Source: Prevotella sp. (GTDB lineage Bacteria > Bacteroidota > Bacteroidia > Bacteroidales > Bacteroidaceae). From it: DNA of 64,000 bases. Made by a program: the position numbers and the translations under genes. The stretch lies in the NCBI GenBank assembly GCA_022775105.1, contig JALFIX010000030.1, positions 1 through 64,000 of the forward strand. The letters are read 5' to 3'. The notes below the pieces were generated by a model that was given only the letters and a program-made list of their open reading frames with translations, was not told the origin of the DNA and did no database searches. Shown piece after piece: positions 45,001 to 54,100 of this stretch (position 1 is its first letter; the number at the start of each line of letters is the position of its first letter).

Positions 45001-46077
45001 TTTCAGTGCTATCCAGAAGTTCACGCCGTCATCAGTGTGCAGGTCAGTGATTACACTTACGGGCGTGTCGGCATTCTTAGTGTTTATCCGCAAAACGGGG
45101 ATTGGCTTCGAGTTGGTGTTGAATCTGAGTATGCCTTCGTCCACTGTTCCCGCAAAGATATGTCCGTGTCCGTCGGTGGTGATGTCTCGGCAGAACTTGT
45201 ATTGCTCATAATTAGTGAATCCCTCCTCCATCTTGTCTTGGTCGATAATGCTTATGCCGTTTCTGCTGCATGCCCAAACCGTCTTGCTCACGGGATCTTC
45301 AATCAGCTTGTATATGATATTAAACTCATTCTCCTTATTATTATAATATTGTACGCGTACATTATTTATAATATTAGGGTTCTCGATACAGGCTATTCCA
45401 TAACCCCATGTTCCCACCCACAATCTCTGCTTGCTGTCGATGAGCAGGGAGAAGGCTGAGTTCGACGGATTGATAGACGGATAGTGGTCGATGGTCTTCC
45501 TGTCTGCCTGAAGTCTCATCACTCCGTTGCACCATGTGCCGAAGTATATGTTTCCCTGTTTGTCCTCGGCGATGGACTTCACGCTGTAGTCGAAGCCTAA
45601 GTCGTAGGTATAGAAAGAGTCAGTTTTCTTGTTATATACGCTCAGTCCTCCGTCTGTGCCAATCCACACCATTCCGTCGTGGGAGGTGAAGAGTGTGTAG
45701 ATTATTCTTTGGTTGGGTTTGGGCAGACGGTAGGTCTTGAATGTGCCGTACCTTTTCGACATCTTCACCAGTCCGTCCCTTGTGCCAATCCACAAGTTGG
45801 CATCGTTGTCCTCGGTGAGTGACACGATGACATTGTTGGGGAGGATGCTTGGCGAGTATGCGTCCGACTTGAATGTGCGGTATTCATATCCATCGTATGA
45901 CATCAGTCCCGTGGCTGAGCCTATCCACAGCATGCCGCTTCGGTCAACGAACAACTTTCCTGATTCGTCGGAGTCGAAGGCATATATCTTGATAGGCGCT
46001 GCCGACCTGAATTCTATATCGGCAGCCTTGGTGATTAAAGATGCCAGAAAGATGGTAAATAATATAATAACTCTCAT
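42058..46077 (-). CDS. hybrid two-component system sensor/regulator (HTCS)
   Basis: The 1339-residue protein has a signal peptide, about 14 propeller repeats (WIGTRDGLVK, WVGTWGYGIA, WVGQREGVGV), a Y_Y_Y domain (about 700-785), a membrane helix (YLTWWAWMLYILIGIAAIYA, about 795-815), a HisKA box FTNITHELLTPLAV (His near 840) and an ATPase with DNGIGI and GTGIGLSL. A receiver domain follows with SDVMMPVMDG (Asp near 1136), and the protein ends in an AraC-type HTH (IVELSAKVGFNTPKYFSKCFKKEFG). HTCS proteins bind oligosaccharide in the periplasm and activate nearby utilization genes. It is divergent from the GH43 gene, and the tandem 21-bp repeats at 46150 and 47417 are its probable targets. Confidence 0.96.
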   Translation of the reverse strand: MRVIILFTIFLASLITKAADIEFRSAAPIKIYAFDSDESGKLFVDRSGMLWIGSATGLMSYDGYEYRTFKSDAYSPSILPNNVIVSLTEDNDANLWIGTRDGLVKMSKRYGTFKTYRLPKPNQRIIYTLFTSHDGMVWIGTDGGLSVYNKKTDSFYTYDLGFDYSVKSIAEDKQGNIYFGTWCNGVMRLQADRKTIDHYPSINPSNSAFSLLIDSKQRLWVGTWGYGIACIENPNIINNVRVQYYNNKENEFNIIYKLIEDPVSKTVWACSRNGISIIDQDKMEEGFTNYEQYKFCRDITTDGHGHIFAGTVDEGILRFNTNSKPIPVLRINTKNADTPVSVITDLHTDDGVNFWIALKPCGIAKYNAATGVTTYNTDIPELRNCKNINEVCKAQVPAISQNNDGSLWFASSSGGVLTIKDGNATVFNTGNSPFISDNYVNYVFCDREGNVWVGQREGVGVKTSVNGKQDTKANGFMLTMTENGRNFSNCDARGITQDRKGNIWIATENEGIIRVNGNVKQLNSLKYKQYKEILGNIAIDDISYCMEDSHDRLWAISNSGSLFLYKEEEDRFVAVNGLYHIMANSLFAISEDILGAIWLLTDKSLIQLVFDEKSPEALPKIRTFSNEDAQGRRIASISEIFRFKNKFFIGCKEGILTVEPEKMRAMKGHTNRLAITDLTFDDKPFNYLDSLTRSQLSKEMPAFTRNITIPASISRFSIEFALLDYFHQDQNRYSYRLEGYDTHWHFTVNQRRATYENLPSGTYKFRLRAFDDYGDMLELPYSITIKVLPPWYLTWWAWMLYILIGIAAIYASIRWYKELLKTRNRLQMAVVFTNITHELLTPLAVITAVVDNMRHREAKFNDEYTLIDNNITKITRLLRQILEVRKAQAGQLKLKVSRGNMLTFIENIVKDIRPMAEAKKVTLTLETRETKALSEAWFDSDKLDKIMYNVISNAIKYNNEGGKVTVRVAEENQKIKIAVEDNGIGISHRQMKKLYERFYDGDYRRMKAGGTGIGLSLTRDLVQLHHGSIDCKSRKDEGTTFTITLPIRKDAFLQKEIDTTGMGRRQPAEDIITDTVSGISLTPNSDDNNIYKILIVEDNEELLALMKRLLDKKYHVMTAKNGKQALNIIHREELDIVISDVMMPVMDGIELTKAIKNDPNYAQLPIIMLTAKNRDEDRNNALVTGADAYITKPFSMTDLDIRVSNIIANRQRIRKKFAEQTDFKVEEHHYSNPDQAFVEKAVECVKKHLSDGDYDRESFAFDLCISSSTLYNKLRAITGQNVTGFITSIRLKEACRILRENPSISIVELSAKVGFNTPKYFSKCFKKEFGMTVKEFIEK

Positions 46078-46108
46078 ATAGGGTTAGTGATGTGAATGAA
46101 TTTGAGTG

Positions 46109-46139
46109 CAAAGATAGTGATTTAATTTGAATTATCGAA
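46109..46139 (-). promoter_or_regulatory. promoter of the HTCS gene
   Basis: On the minus strand TATCTTTG (46109-46116) is a perfect -7 box with TTCG at 46136-46139 (19-nt spacing) in place of TTTG. The leader is about 25-30 nt. Confidence 0.6.
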
Positions 46140-46149
46140 TTTTTATTCG

Positions 46150-46191
46150 AAAATAATGAAAATTACACCTAAAATAATGGTCTTTACCCCT
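46150..46191 (+). promoter_or_regulatory. tandem 21-bp operator upstream of GH43
   Basis: Two adjacent 21-bp units both begin AAAATAATG and end in ACACCT or TACCCCT. The second unit ends 19 nt before TAATTTTG (46211-46218), so the repeat stands where the -33 box would be. The units resemble those at 47417-47456. This is the layout expected for an activator such as the divergent HTCS. Confidence 0.65.
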
Positions 46192-46256
46192 TGGTCGCAC
46201 GATTTCGTCGTAATTTTGCGCCACAATTGAAACAATAACCAAAAAATCGTGTAACA

Positions 46257-47396
46257 ATGAAAAGTGTAACTGTTATCATTATATCATTACTACTTGTGGT
46301 CTTGCCTGCTCTCTCGTCGGGCAAGACCACCATCAAGTCAGGTGAGATTTGGAAGGACAACCGCGGTGAGCATATCAATGCCCACGGCGGTGGTGTGCTG
46401 AAGCATGGCAATACCTATTATTGGTATGGCGAGCATAAGGGCGAGAAGTCGAGTGCCGCCTTTGTGGGTGTCACTTGCTATTCGTCAAAGAACCTGCGCG
46501 ACTGGCGTTATGAGGGTGTGGCCCTGAGTGTTGTGGATGAGAAAGGGCACGACCTTGAGACAGGTTGCACTCTTGAGCGTCCCAAGGTTATATATAATAA
46601 GGTGACGAAGAAGTTCGTGATGTGGTTCCACCTCGAACTTAAGGGCGAGGGATATTGGCAGGCACGCTACGGAGTGGCGGTGAGCGATTCGCCAAAAGGT
46701 CCGTTTAAGTTCATCCGCTCTGACAGGGCTAACGCCGGGCATTATCCCTTGGACTTTGACAAAGATGACATGTCAGTGCTTGACACCCTCAATGCAGACA
46801 ACTACAAGGAATGGTGGACTCCCACCTGGCGCGACGCAATCAAGAAAGGACTCTTCCTCAAGCGCGACATGAAGGCGCGGACTATAGAAGGACACAACCT
46901 GCCCGCAGGACAGATGTCGAGGGACATGACCCTCTTTGTCGATACCGACGGCAGGGCATATCATATCTTCTCATCCGAAGACAATCTGACATTGCACATA
47001 GCGGAACTCAGTGATGACTATCTCTCGCATACGGGTCGCTACATCCGTGTGGCTCCTGGAGGTCAGAACGAAGCTCCAGCAGTCTTCCGTTATGGCAACA
47101 CCTATTGGATGATAGCCAGCGGATGCACAGGTTGGGATCCCAACGAGGCGCGTATGTTCTCTGCCCCGAGTATATGGGGACCGTGGAAACAGCATCCTAA
47201 TCCATGCCGAGGCCCTAAGGCAAACATCACTTTCGGCGGGCAGTCAACCTTTGTCCTGCCCACGGATGACGGCAAGTATATCTTTATGGCAGACATCTGG
47301 CGACCCAAGCATCCGATAGATGCGCGCTATATTTGGCTGCCTATAGATTTTGATAAAGACGGAGTTCCTGTGATAAACTGGCGTGATGAGTGGTGA
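46257..47396 (+). CDS. GH43 family glycoside hydrolase
   Basis: The 379-residue protein has a signal peptide (MKSVTVIIISLLLVVLPALSSG) and a five-bladed propeller start HINAHGGGVLKHGNTYYWYG, a form seen in galactan-active GH43 enzymes such as subfamilies 24 and 34. The usual N-terminal catalytic Asp of GH43 is not obvious. A Gln in GGQSTFVLP could fill the base role, as reported for GH43_24 exo-1,3-galactanases. A beta-galactan backbone target would fit the arabinofuranosidase genes nearby. The subfamily is my inference. It is the first rightward gene, controlled by its own operator. Confidence 0.8.
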   Translation: MKSVTVIIISLLLVVLPALSSGKTTIKSGEIWKDNRGEHINAHGGGVLKHGNTYYWYGEHKGEKSSAAFVGVTCYSSKNLRDWRYEGVALSVVDEKGHDLETGCTLERPKVIYNKVTKKFVMWFHLELKGEGYWQARYGVAVSDSPKGPFKFIRSDRANAGHYPLDFDKDDMSVLDTLNADNYKEWWTPTWRDAIKKGLFLKRDMKARTIEGHNLPAGQMSRDMTLFVDTDGRAYHIFSSEDNLTLHIAELSDDYLSHTGRYIRVAPGGQNEAPAVFRYGNTYWMIASGCTGWDPNEARMFSAPSIWGPWKQHPNPCRGPKANITFGGQSTFVLPTDDGKYIFMADIWRPKHPIDARYIWLPIDFDKDGVPVINWRDEW

Positions 47397-47416
47397 AAAA
47401 GGGGGCAAAAACGTGA

Positions 47417-47456
47417 ATTTAACGATTTGTACCCTTAAAATAACGATTTGTACCCC
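47417..47456 (+). promoter_or_regulatory. tandem operator upstream of the 1179-residue protein gene
   Basis: TAACGATTTGTACCC occurs exactly twice (47420-47434 and 47441-47455) with a period of 21 bp. A degenerate -7 box GAACTTTG (47477-47484) follows 20-21 nt later. Spacing and sequence agree with the repeat before the GH43 gene, which supports one shared regulator. Confidence 0.75.
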
Positions 47457-47531
47457 TCGTTGTGCCAAGAAATCACGAACTTTGCACGGAAATAACAACT
47501 TTTAATTAACATTATTAATAACAAAAATCAA

Positions 47532-50500
47532 ATGCCTATGTATTTTGGTAAAAAATTACTTATGATGGCCGTCTTGGGCTTGTCTGCAGCAGGCGCAAGT
47601 GCGGAGATTGTTGACGGAGTACGTCAGCAACCGCTTCCCGTCAAGTCACAGTTGACTTACGACGAAGCTATGTATTTGTTCAATACAGGAGCAAAGCAAT
47701 TCTTCCTGGGAGCAAATGACTGGAGTACCCGTGCCAGTGTTGGTAATAAGGGGTATCAGGTAACCATTACTGACAATGGTGACGGTTCTGTTCTTTTTAG
47801 GGACAGAGTGGAAACTCAGAACAATGAAATCAAGTGCGTCTTCGCCGATCCTTGGGCTCCAGATGGTGAAACACTTCCCGCTGGAAATGTTTGGGTTGAT
47901 AACAGTGGCGCTCCCAACAGATTCTGGGCACTCACAAACATTGGCGATGATATCTATCGTTTCTCTGTAAGTTCAGTTAACCCTGACTGTAATGATGCAA
48001 ATACCGTGCTTGGTTTGAAGAAGAGTGATCCTACAGATACTCGTCTTTATTGGAACCTTGCTCCGGAGGATGCTATCGCTGACTGGTATTTCGTTAAAAT
48101 AGAAGACTACGAGGCTTATCTGACTGTATTCGCTAACTTTGCAGCAGCACAGAACCTCAAGGCTGTTATCGACGAGGCCAAGGCTAGCGGTATCGATGTT
48201 TCAGCTGAGGAGAAAGTATATCTTGACGAGTCTTCTTCTGTAGATACAATTAATGAGGCCATTGCTTCTGTTAAGGAGAAGATTGCAGCGGGAGAAGAAG
48301 GAAAGGTTACAGCAGATAGTCCTGTTGACAAGACCTCTCTGATTGTCAATCCAAGCTATGACAACAACAAGAATGAAGGTTGGAGTGGTGATGCTCCTGC
48401 ATTCCAGTCTTGGACTGACGCTGAGTTCTACCAGAAGAAGTTTAACACCTATCAGAACATCACAGGTGCTCCTAAGGGAGTTTATGCACTGACAGTTCAG
48501 GCGTTCTATCGTTCTGGTAGCGCAAAAGACGCATATAATAACTATAAGAACGACACTCAGTATGATGCAAAGTTGTATGCTGAGACTGGTGGCGACCGTG
48601 TAACAGCTGATATAGTCAATCCATGGTCAGAGGCTCTTGCAGAACCACTTGGTATGAATGAGTCAACTGTAGATATAGACGGTGTACCTTATTATATACC
48701 AAATAATATGCAGACCGCTGAGGAGTATTTCAAATTAGGTAAATATAATAATAAGGTGTTCTTCGCTACAGAAGATGGTGACATGACTATTGGTATGTAC
48801 AAAGATAACTCAACCTCTCCATCATCTAACTGGGTTCTCTATGACAATTGGGGTCTGACATACTATGGTAACGGTTCTGATGCTTACTCATTGTGGCTCG
48901 AAGAAGTTAAAAATGCCGCCAAGGACTATTCAAATCTTCCTGACGATGTTCTCATAACAGGTTCTGTATTAGCTTCTTACAACAACACTATTGCCGGTTT
49001 GTCATCCGCCAGCAGCAAGTCAGATGTTCTCGCAGCCATCAATACAATTAACGAGGAAGCAGCATTGGTTGATGCTAACATCGCTGCTTGGAAGGCTTAT
49101 AATGAACTCCTTGCCAAGGCTCGAATCATAGCTAATGATGGTCAAATAAGCGGTGATGACAAGGGTGCCTTAGCTGACTATATAGAATTTGAAGCTTCTG
49201 ATATTACCAGTGAATTGGCTTTCTCAACAGAGGAGATTATCGCTGAGACCGATAAACTTGCGGCTATGTATGACGCTGCCATCAAGAATGGTATATCTGA
49301 AGGTACCGACGTTACAGACAAGTATCTTGTAAACGCTGACTTTGAGACCAAGAATCTTGGTTGGACAGTAGAAAAGGCAAATGATGGTAATGTTGCATAC
49401 GGTGGTTCTCCTAATCAATGCTTTGAGGCTTGGAACAACAGTAAGTTTGATATCTATCAGGAAGTAACAGGCGCTCCTGTCGGTGTATATGAGATTTCTG
49501 TTCAGGGATTCTATCGCTACGGACGTGGCAACAATGCATACGAGGCTTATCAGAATGGAACTGCTCCTAATGACGCTGTGAACATTTATGTTAACAACAA
49601 TAATGCACACTTCAAGAGCGTATTCGACGAGCCTGTAGCCAATGGTGAGCTTTACACTGCAGAAGGTGCTTGGACAGATCCTAATTCAGAGTACTGGTAT
49701 CCAAATGATATGAAAACTGGTAGCGAGGCATTTGCAGAAGGTATGTACGTAGCCACATCGTTCGGTGTTGTTGCCAAGGCTGGTGATGTTCTCCGTATTG
49801 GTGTCAAGGGTTCTACTAACCAGCTCAATGACAGCTGGGCTATCTGGGACAACTTCAGGATGGTATTCCAGGGCACAAAGGCTGAGGTGGTTTCTCCATT
49901 GCTCTCTCAGGAAATCCTACAGCTTCAGGAGACTCTTGACCAGGGTAAGAACGTAGGTAAGTCTGTTATCACGAATGCAAATGACGTGCTTGCAGCTGCC
50001 AATTCAGCCCTCTCCGGTTCTGACGGAAAGGCAATGTTTGATGCACTTTGTAGCATTATTGATGCCAAGGCAGCATACGAGTCATCTGCTGTCCTGTTTG
50101 CAACTCTGCAAGATAAGAACGCAGACCTCTACGCTTCTTGGATGATTTCTGTCGCAACTGAGACTGTTAAGAGTGAGGCTTCCGCTCTCTATGAAGAGAT
50201 TAAATCAGGCATAGAAAACGGCACACTCAACAATGAGGATGCTGAGGCTTACCTCGCCAAGATTGAGAAGATGATTGTTCAGCTCGGTATTCCTGCTGAT
50301 GCAGCAAATGCTTCTGACAAGAATCCTGTTGAATTGACTTCTCTCATCAAGACTCCAAGCTTCGAGAAGGACGGTGCCAACTCTATCGAGGGCTGGAACG
50401 CCGATGGCTACAACTTCGGTAACGACGATACTCAGAAGTCAGCACTGCTCGTTGAGTTCTACGATAAGGCTTTCGACCTCAACCAGACTATCGTTGGTCT

Positions 50501-51071
50501 GCCTAACGGTAAGTATAAGGTGACTGTTAATGCGTTCTATCGCTATGGTAGCACAGCTGAAGATTATGCAAACTACAATTCTGGTCTTGATGGTAATGCA
50601 TACATGTACACAACTACTGGTGGTGTGACTACCGAAGTTCCTGTTGCTCTCCTTTCTTCTGGAGCTTGTGAGGATAATGGTTACACTGGCGTTGCTAACA
50701 TTGAAGGTACGGACTACTATGTTCCTAACGACATGGTTTCTGCTAATGCATACTTCACAGATCTCGGTTATTACCTCAACGAGATTACCGTTGAAGTGGT
50801 TGACAATGAACTGACTATCGGTATCAAGCTTGCTGAAGAGAATAAGGTTAAGAACAACTGGGTAATCCTCGATAACTGGACTCTCACATACTATGGCGAG
50901 AACAGCAACCCCGGTACAGGTGTTGAGGGCGTTGAGGTTGCTAATCCTGCAAAGGTTGAAATCTACAATGTCAACGGTATGAAGACCAAGGGCTTCTCTA
51001 AGGGTGTGAACATCGTAAAGATGACATCCAAGGACGGTGCCGTTAAGTTCAGCAAGGTTAACGTTAAGTAA
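47532..51071 (+). CDS. large secreted protein with three copies of a CBM-like module
   Basis: The 1179-residue protein has a signal peptide ending GASAE, an N-terminal part with FLGANDWSTRAS (beta-trefoil-like), then three modules of about 185 residues at roughly 268-452, 597-785 and 935-1125. Each starts NPSY/NADF/TPSF + GW and contains F/LNQT or YQ.(I/V)TGAP.G.Y and FYR.G...(D/N)AY. Helical segments rich in Ala separate them. A fourth copy ends the GH51-GH43 protein. The pattern suggests a carbohydrate-binding beta-sandwich. The last 50 residues (VEIYNVNGMKTKG) form the usual Prevotella secretion tail. No catalytic site is seen; it may be a surface glycan-binding protein. Confidence 0.8.
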   Translation: MPMYFGKKLLMMAVLGLSAAGASAEIVDGVRQQPLPVKSQLTYDEAMYLFNTGAKQFFLGANDWSTRASVGNKGYQVTITDNGDGSVLFRDRVETQNNEIKCVFADPWAPDGETLPAGNVWVDNSGAPNRFWALTNIGDDIYRFSVSSVNPDCNDANTVLGLKKSDPTDTRLYWNLAPEDAIADWYFVKIEDYEAYLTVFANFAAAQNLKAVIDEAKASGIDVSAEEKVYLDESSSVDTINEAIASVKEKIAAGEEGKVTADSPVDKTSLIVNPSYDNNKNEGWSGDAPAFQSWTDAEFYQKKFNTYQNITGAPKGVYALTVQAFYRSGSAKDAYNNYKNDTQYDAKLYAETGGDRVTADIVNPWSEALAEPLGMNESTVDIDGVPYYIPNNMQTAEEYFKLGKYNNKVFFATEDGDMTIGMYKDNSTSPSSNWVLYDNWGLTYYGNGSDAYSLWLEEVKNAAKDYSNLPDDVLITGSVLASYNNTIAGLSSASSKSDVLAAINTINEEAALVDANIAAWKAYNELLAKARIIANDGQISGDDKGALADYIEFEASDITSELAFSTEEIIAETDKLAAMYDAAIKNGISEGTDVTDKYLVNADFETKNLGWTVEKANDGNVAYGGSPNQCFEAWNNSKFDIYQEVTGAPVGVYEISVQGFYRYGRGNNAYEAYQNGTAPNDAVNIYVNNNNAHFKSVFDEPVANGELYTAEGAWTDPNSEYWYPNDMKTGSEAFAEGMYVATSFGVVAKAGDVLRIGVKGSTNQLNDSWAIWDNFRMVFQGTKAEVVSPLLSQEILQLQETLDQGKNVGKSVITNANDVLAAANSALSGSDGKAMFDALCSIIDAKAAYESSAVLFATLQDKNADLYASWMISVATETVKSEASALYEEIKSGIENGTLNNEDAEAYLAKIEKMIVQLGIPADAANASDKNPVELTSLIKTPSFEKDGANSIEGWNADGYNFGNDDTQKSALLVEFYDKAFDLNQTIVGLPNGKYKVTVNAFYRYGSTAEDYANYNSGLDGNAYMYTTTGGVTTEVPVALLSSGACEDNGYTGVANIEGTDYYVPNDMVSANAYFTDLGYYLNEITVEVVDNELTIGIKLAEENKVKNNWVILDNWTLTYYGENSNPGTGVEGVEVANPAKVEIYNVNGMKTKGFSKGVNIVKMTSKDGAVKFSKVNVK

Positions 51072-51096
51072 ACCCCTTTAAGAACATATCAATAAA

Positions 51097-51141
51097 GCAG
51101 GAGGCAGATTTTAGAGGTCTGCCTCCCGCTTACAATTTTTT
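51097..51141 (+). terminator. terminator or attenuator after the 1179-residue protein gene
   Basis: GCAGGAGGCAGA pairs with TCTGCCTCCCGC (12 bp, one G-T) and a T-rich tract ending in six T follows. The next gene at 51183 has no clear promoter, so partial readthrough is likely, giving high expression of the first genes and lower expression of the rest. Confidence 0.8.
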
Positions 51142-51182
51142 AATACTAATCATTACATTTCTGTTATCAATAGTCAATAACT

Positions 51183-54100
51183 ATGAAGAATATTTTTCTA
51201 ACTGCAATGTTTTTGGGCGTGACATTCTGTAGCGCACAGGCACAAGTGAAAATGACGGTCGATGCCTCAAAGCGCGGACCGGTGATTAGCCAGTATCAGT
51301 ATGGCTTGTTTTTTGAGGAGATTAATCATGCAGGCGACGGAGGTCTGTATGCAGAACTCGTGAGCAACCGCTCCTTTGAGGACGGCACCGCATCATGGAA
51401 GGCATACAACGGCGCTACCATTAGTCTTGTGACCGACGACATGCTCAACGATGCCCAGCAGCACGCATTGCAGGTTAGAATATCAGGTGCTTCGGATTCC
51501 AAACTTAAGGGAATCTCAAACACGGGCTTTTGGGGAATGAACATCCAGAAGGGTGAAACCTATACATTGTCCCTGTGGGTTAAAGGAGATAATGTGTTTT
51601 CAAAGAATATAAAGGCTCAGCTTCGTTCAGAAAATGGTACAAAGGTGCTCGGCGAGGCAACACTCGAAGGTGACGTAAGCGATTCCCAATGGAACAAGCT
51701 CACGGCAACAATCACGGCAACAGATTCCGACAAGAAAGGACAGCTACTACTGCTCACGGGCAGCAATGGCCGTCTGACGTTTGATGTCGTGTCATTGTTT
51801 CCCAAGACATGGAAGGACCGTCCCAACGGACTACGTCCCGACTTGGCTCAGCTACTGGCTGACACCAAGCCGTCGTTCCTCCGTTTCCCCGGTGGATGTT
51901 ATGTGGAGGGAGAGGGCAGCTATGGTAATGCCTTCCAGTGGAAGAAGACTATAGGAAAGATTGAGGAGCGTCCAGGACACTACAACCAGAATTGGCATTA
52001 TTGGTCGTCAGATGGTCTCGGATATGACGAGTATCTTCAGATGTGCGAGGACCTCGGAGCCGCGCCGATGTTCGTGGTTAACATTGGAGTGGGTCACGGC
52101 TTTGCGCTTTCAAAAGATTCCACAGAGATACTGATTCAGGATGTTCTCGATGCCATAGAATATGCCAACGGTGACGAGACAACAGAGTGGGGAGCCAAGC
52201 GTATAGCCAACGGACACGCGGCTCCCTATAACCTGAAATTCATTGAGATAGGAAATGAGAACTATCAGGCTGGTCTGCATTCCGACTATGCCGAGAGATA
52301 CAAGCTTTTCTATGATGCCATCAAGGCTAAGTATCCCGAGATAATCACTATAGGAAACGTGGAGGCATGGGGAACAGACAATCCCGCATGGGGCAACGAA
52401 TATCCCGTGGAGATGGTGGACGAGCATTATTATCGCAACTTCATGTGGATGCGCGACAACTACAACAAGTATGACAATTATCCCCGCACGATTCCCGTCT
52501 ATAACGGAGAATACGCCGCCAACGGCGGCAACTACGGCAGATACGGCAATATGAACAGCGCGCTTGGCGAGGCTGTATATATGCTTGGCATGGAGCGCAA
52601 CAGCGACGTGTGCCAGTTGGCGTCATTCGCGCCTATCTTCATGCATGAGCAAGACCCATGCTGGCCGTATGACATGATTCACTTCAATGCAGCTGACAAC
52701 TTCGTGACTCCTTCGTATTATGTGCAGAAACTCATGAACCTGCATCTCGGCGAGCAGAACCTCCTGTGGACTGAAAGCGACAACATCGTTAAGAGTGATG
52801 GAGCTGCAAAAGTTGGAGTAGGAACATGGGGCACTGTGGCACAGTTTGAAAATGCCACACTTACTGATGCCAATGGCAATGCCATCGCCTCAGATGACTT
52901 CAGTGGTGACATGGCGCAGTGGACTGCTGGAGAGGGTAACTGGAGCGTGACAAACGGATTCCTTAAGCAGACATCAACAGGAACAAACTGCACGGCAGTG
53001 CTGAATGTGGCAGCCAAGGGTAATTATATATATAAGGTTCGCGCGAAGAAGATCTCCGGAGATGAGGGATTCCTCATTATGTTCAACTATCAGGACAACA
53101 ACAACTACGCATGGTGGAACATCGGCGGATGGGGTAACACTCAACATGCAGTGGAGATATGCACCGACGGCCAGAAAGCAACATACGCCTCAATCAAGGG
53201 CAGTGTGGCAAGCAACCGCTGGTATGACGTGGAGATTAGGGTTGTTGACGGCAAGGTGACTTGTCTGCTCGACAATGAGGTATGCCATGAGTTTAATCTG
53301 CCCGAGGCTCCCGGAGCGCGTGGAGTATATCAGAGCGTACAGATAGACGAGACAAACGGCGAACTGATTGTCAAAGTAGTCAATCCGCATGCCGTGGCCC
53401 AGACTATCGACCTGAACACACTCAATATGAAGATTGCCAACGGAACAGTTGTTAGACTCGCTTCCGCCAACGGTACTGACGAGAACACTATGGAGCAGCC
53501 GTTCAACGTGACTCCTTCTGATGCACAGGCAGTAAGCGTCATCGACGATACTCACGCCACTCTTGAAATCCCAGCCTTCTCACTGAACATCTTCCGTCTC
53601 GGTGCCAAGGAAATAGGCAAGGAGGTGAAGACAACCTACGCCGAATACGAGAAGGAAGACGAGGGAATGGCAGGTTATCTCTTCGCCCACATGAACCGCA
53701 ACGGCGAATACACCAACTACGCCCTGAGTCAGCACGGACAGAGCTGGAACGACATACTCAACGGTGCTGAGGTGTTCGACACCAAGGCTAACACCGTTAC
53801 AGGAGGTATGCGTGACGCTTTCATCACAAGAATGCCCGACGGCAACTTCATGTTCGCAGGTACTGACATGACTTCGAGATTGGGATGGACAAGCAACCAC
53901 GTAATGGTGCTGATGCTTTCTCCCGACCTCGTTCACTGGACAAAGAACGTGAAGATTGACCTTGAGACACCAGAGAACCTTGAGGCTCTCGGAGGTATCA
54001 CCGCTGAGGAAATGACTGCCGCATGGGCTCCGCAGATTATATATGACAACGAGAGCGGAAACTTCGTGGTTTATTACAGCGTTGGATTCCCCGACCGTCA

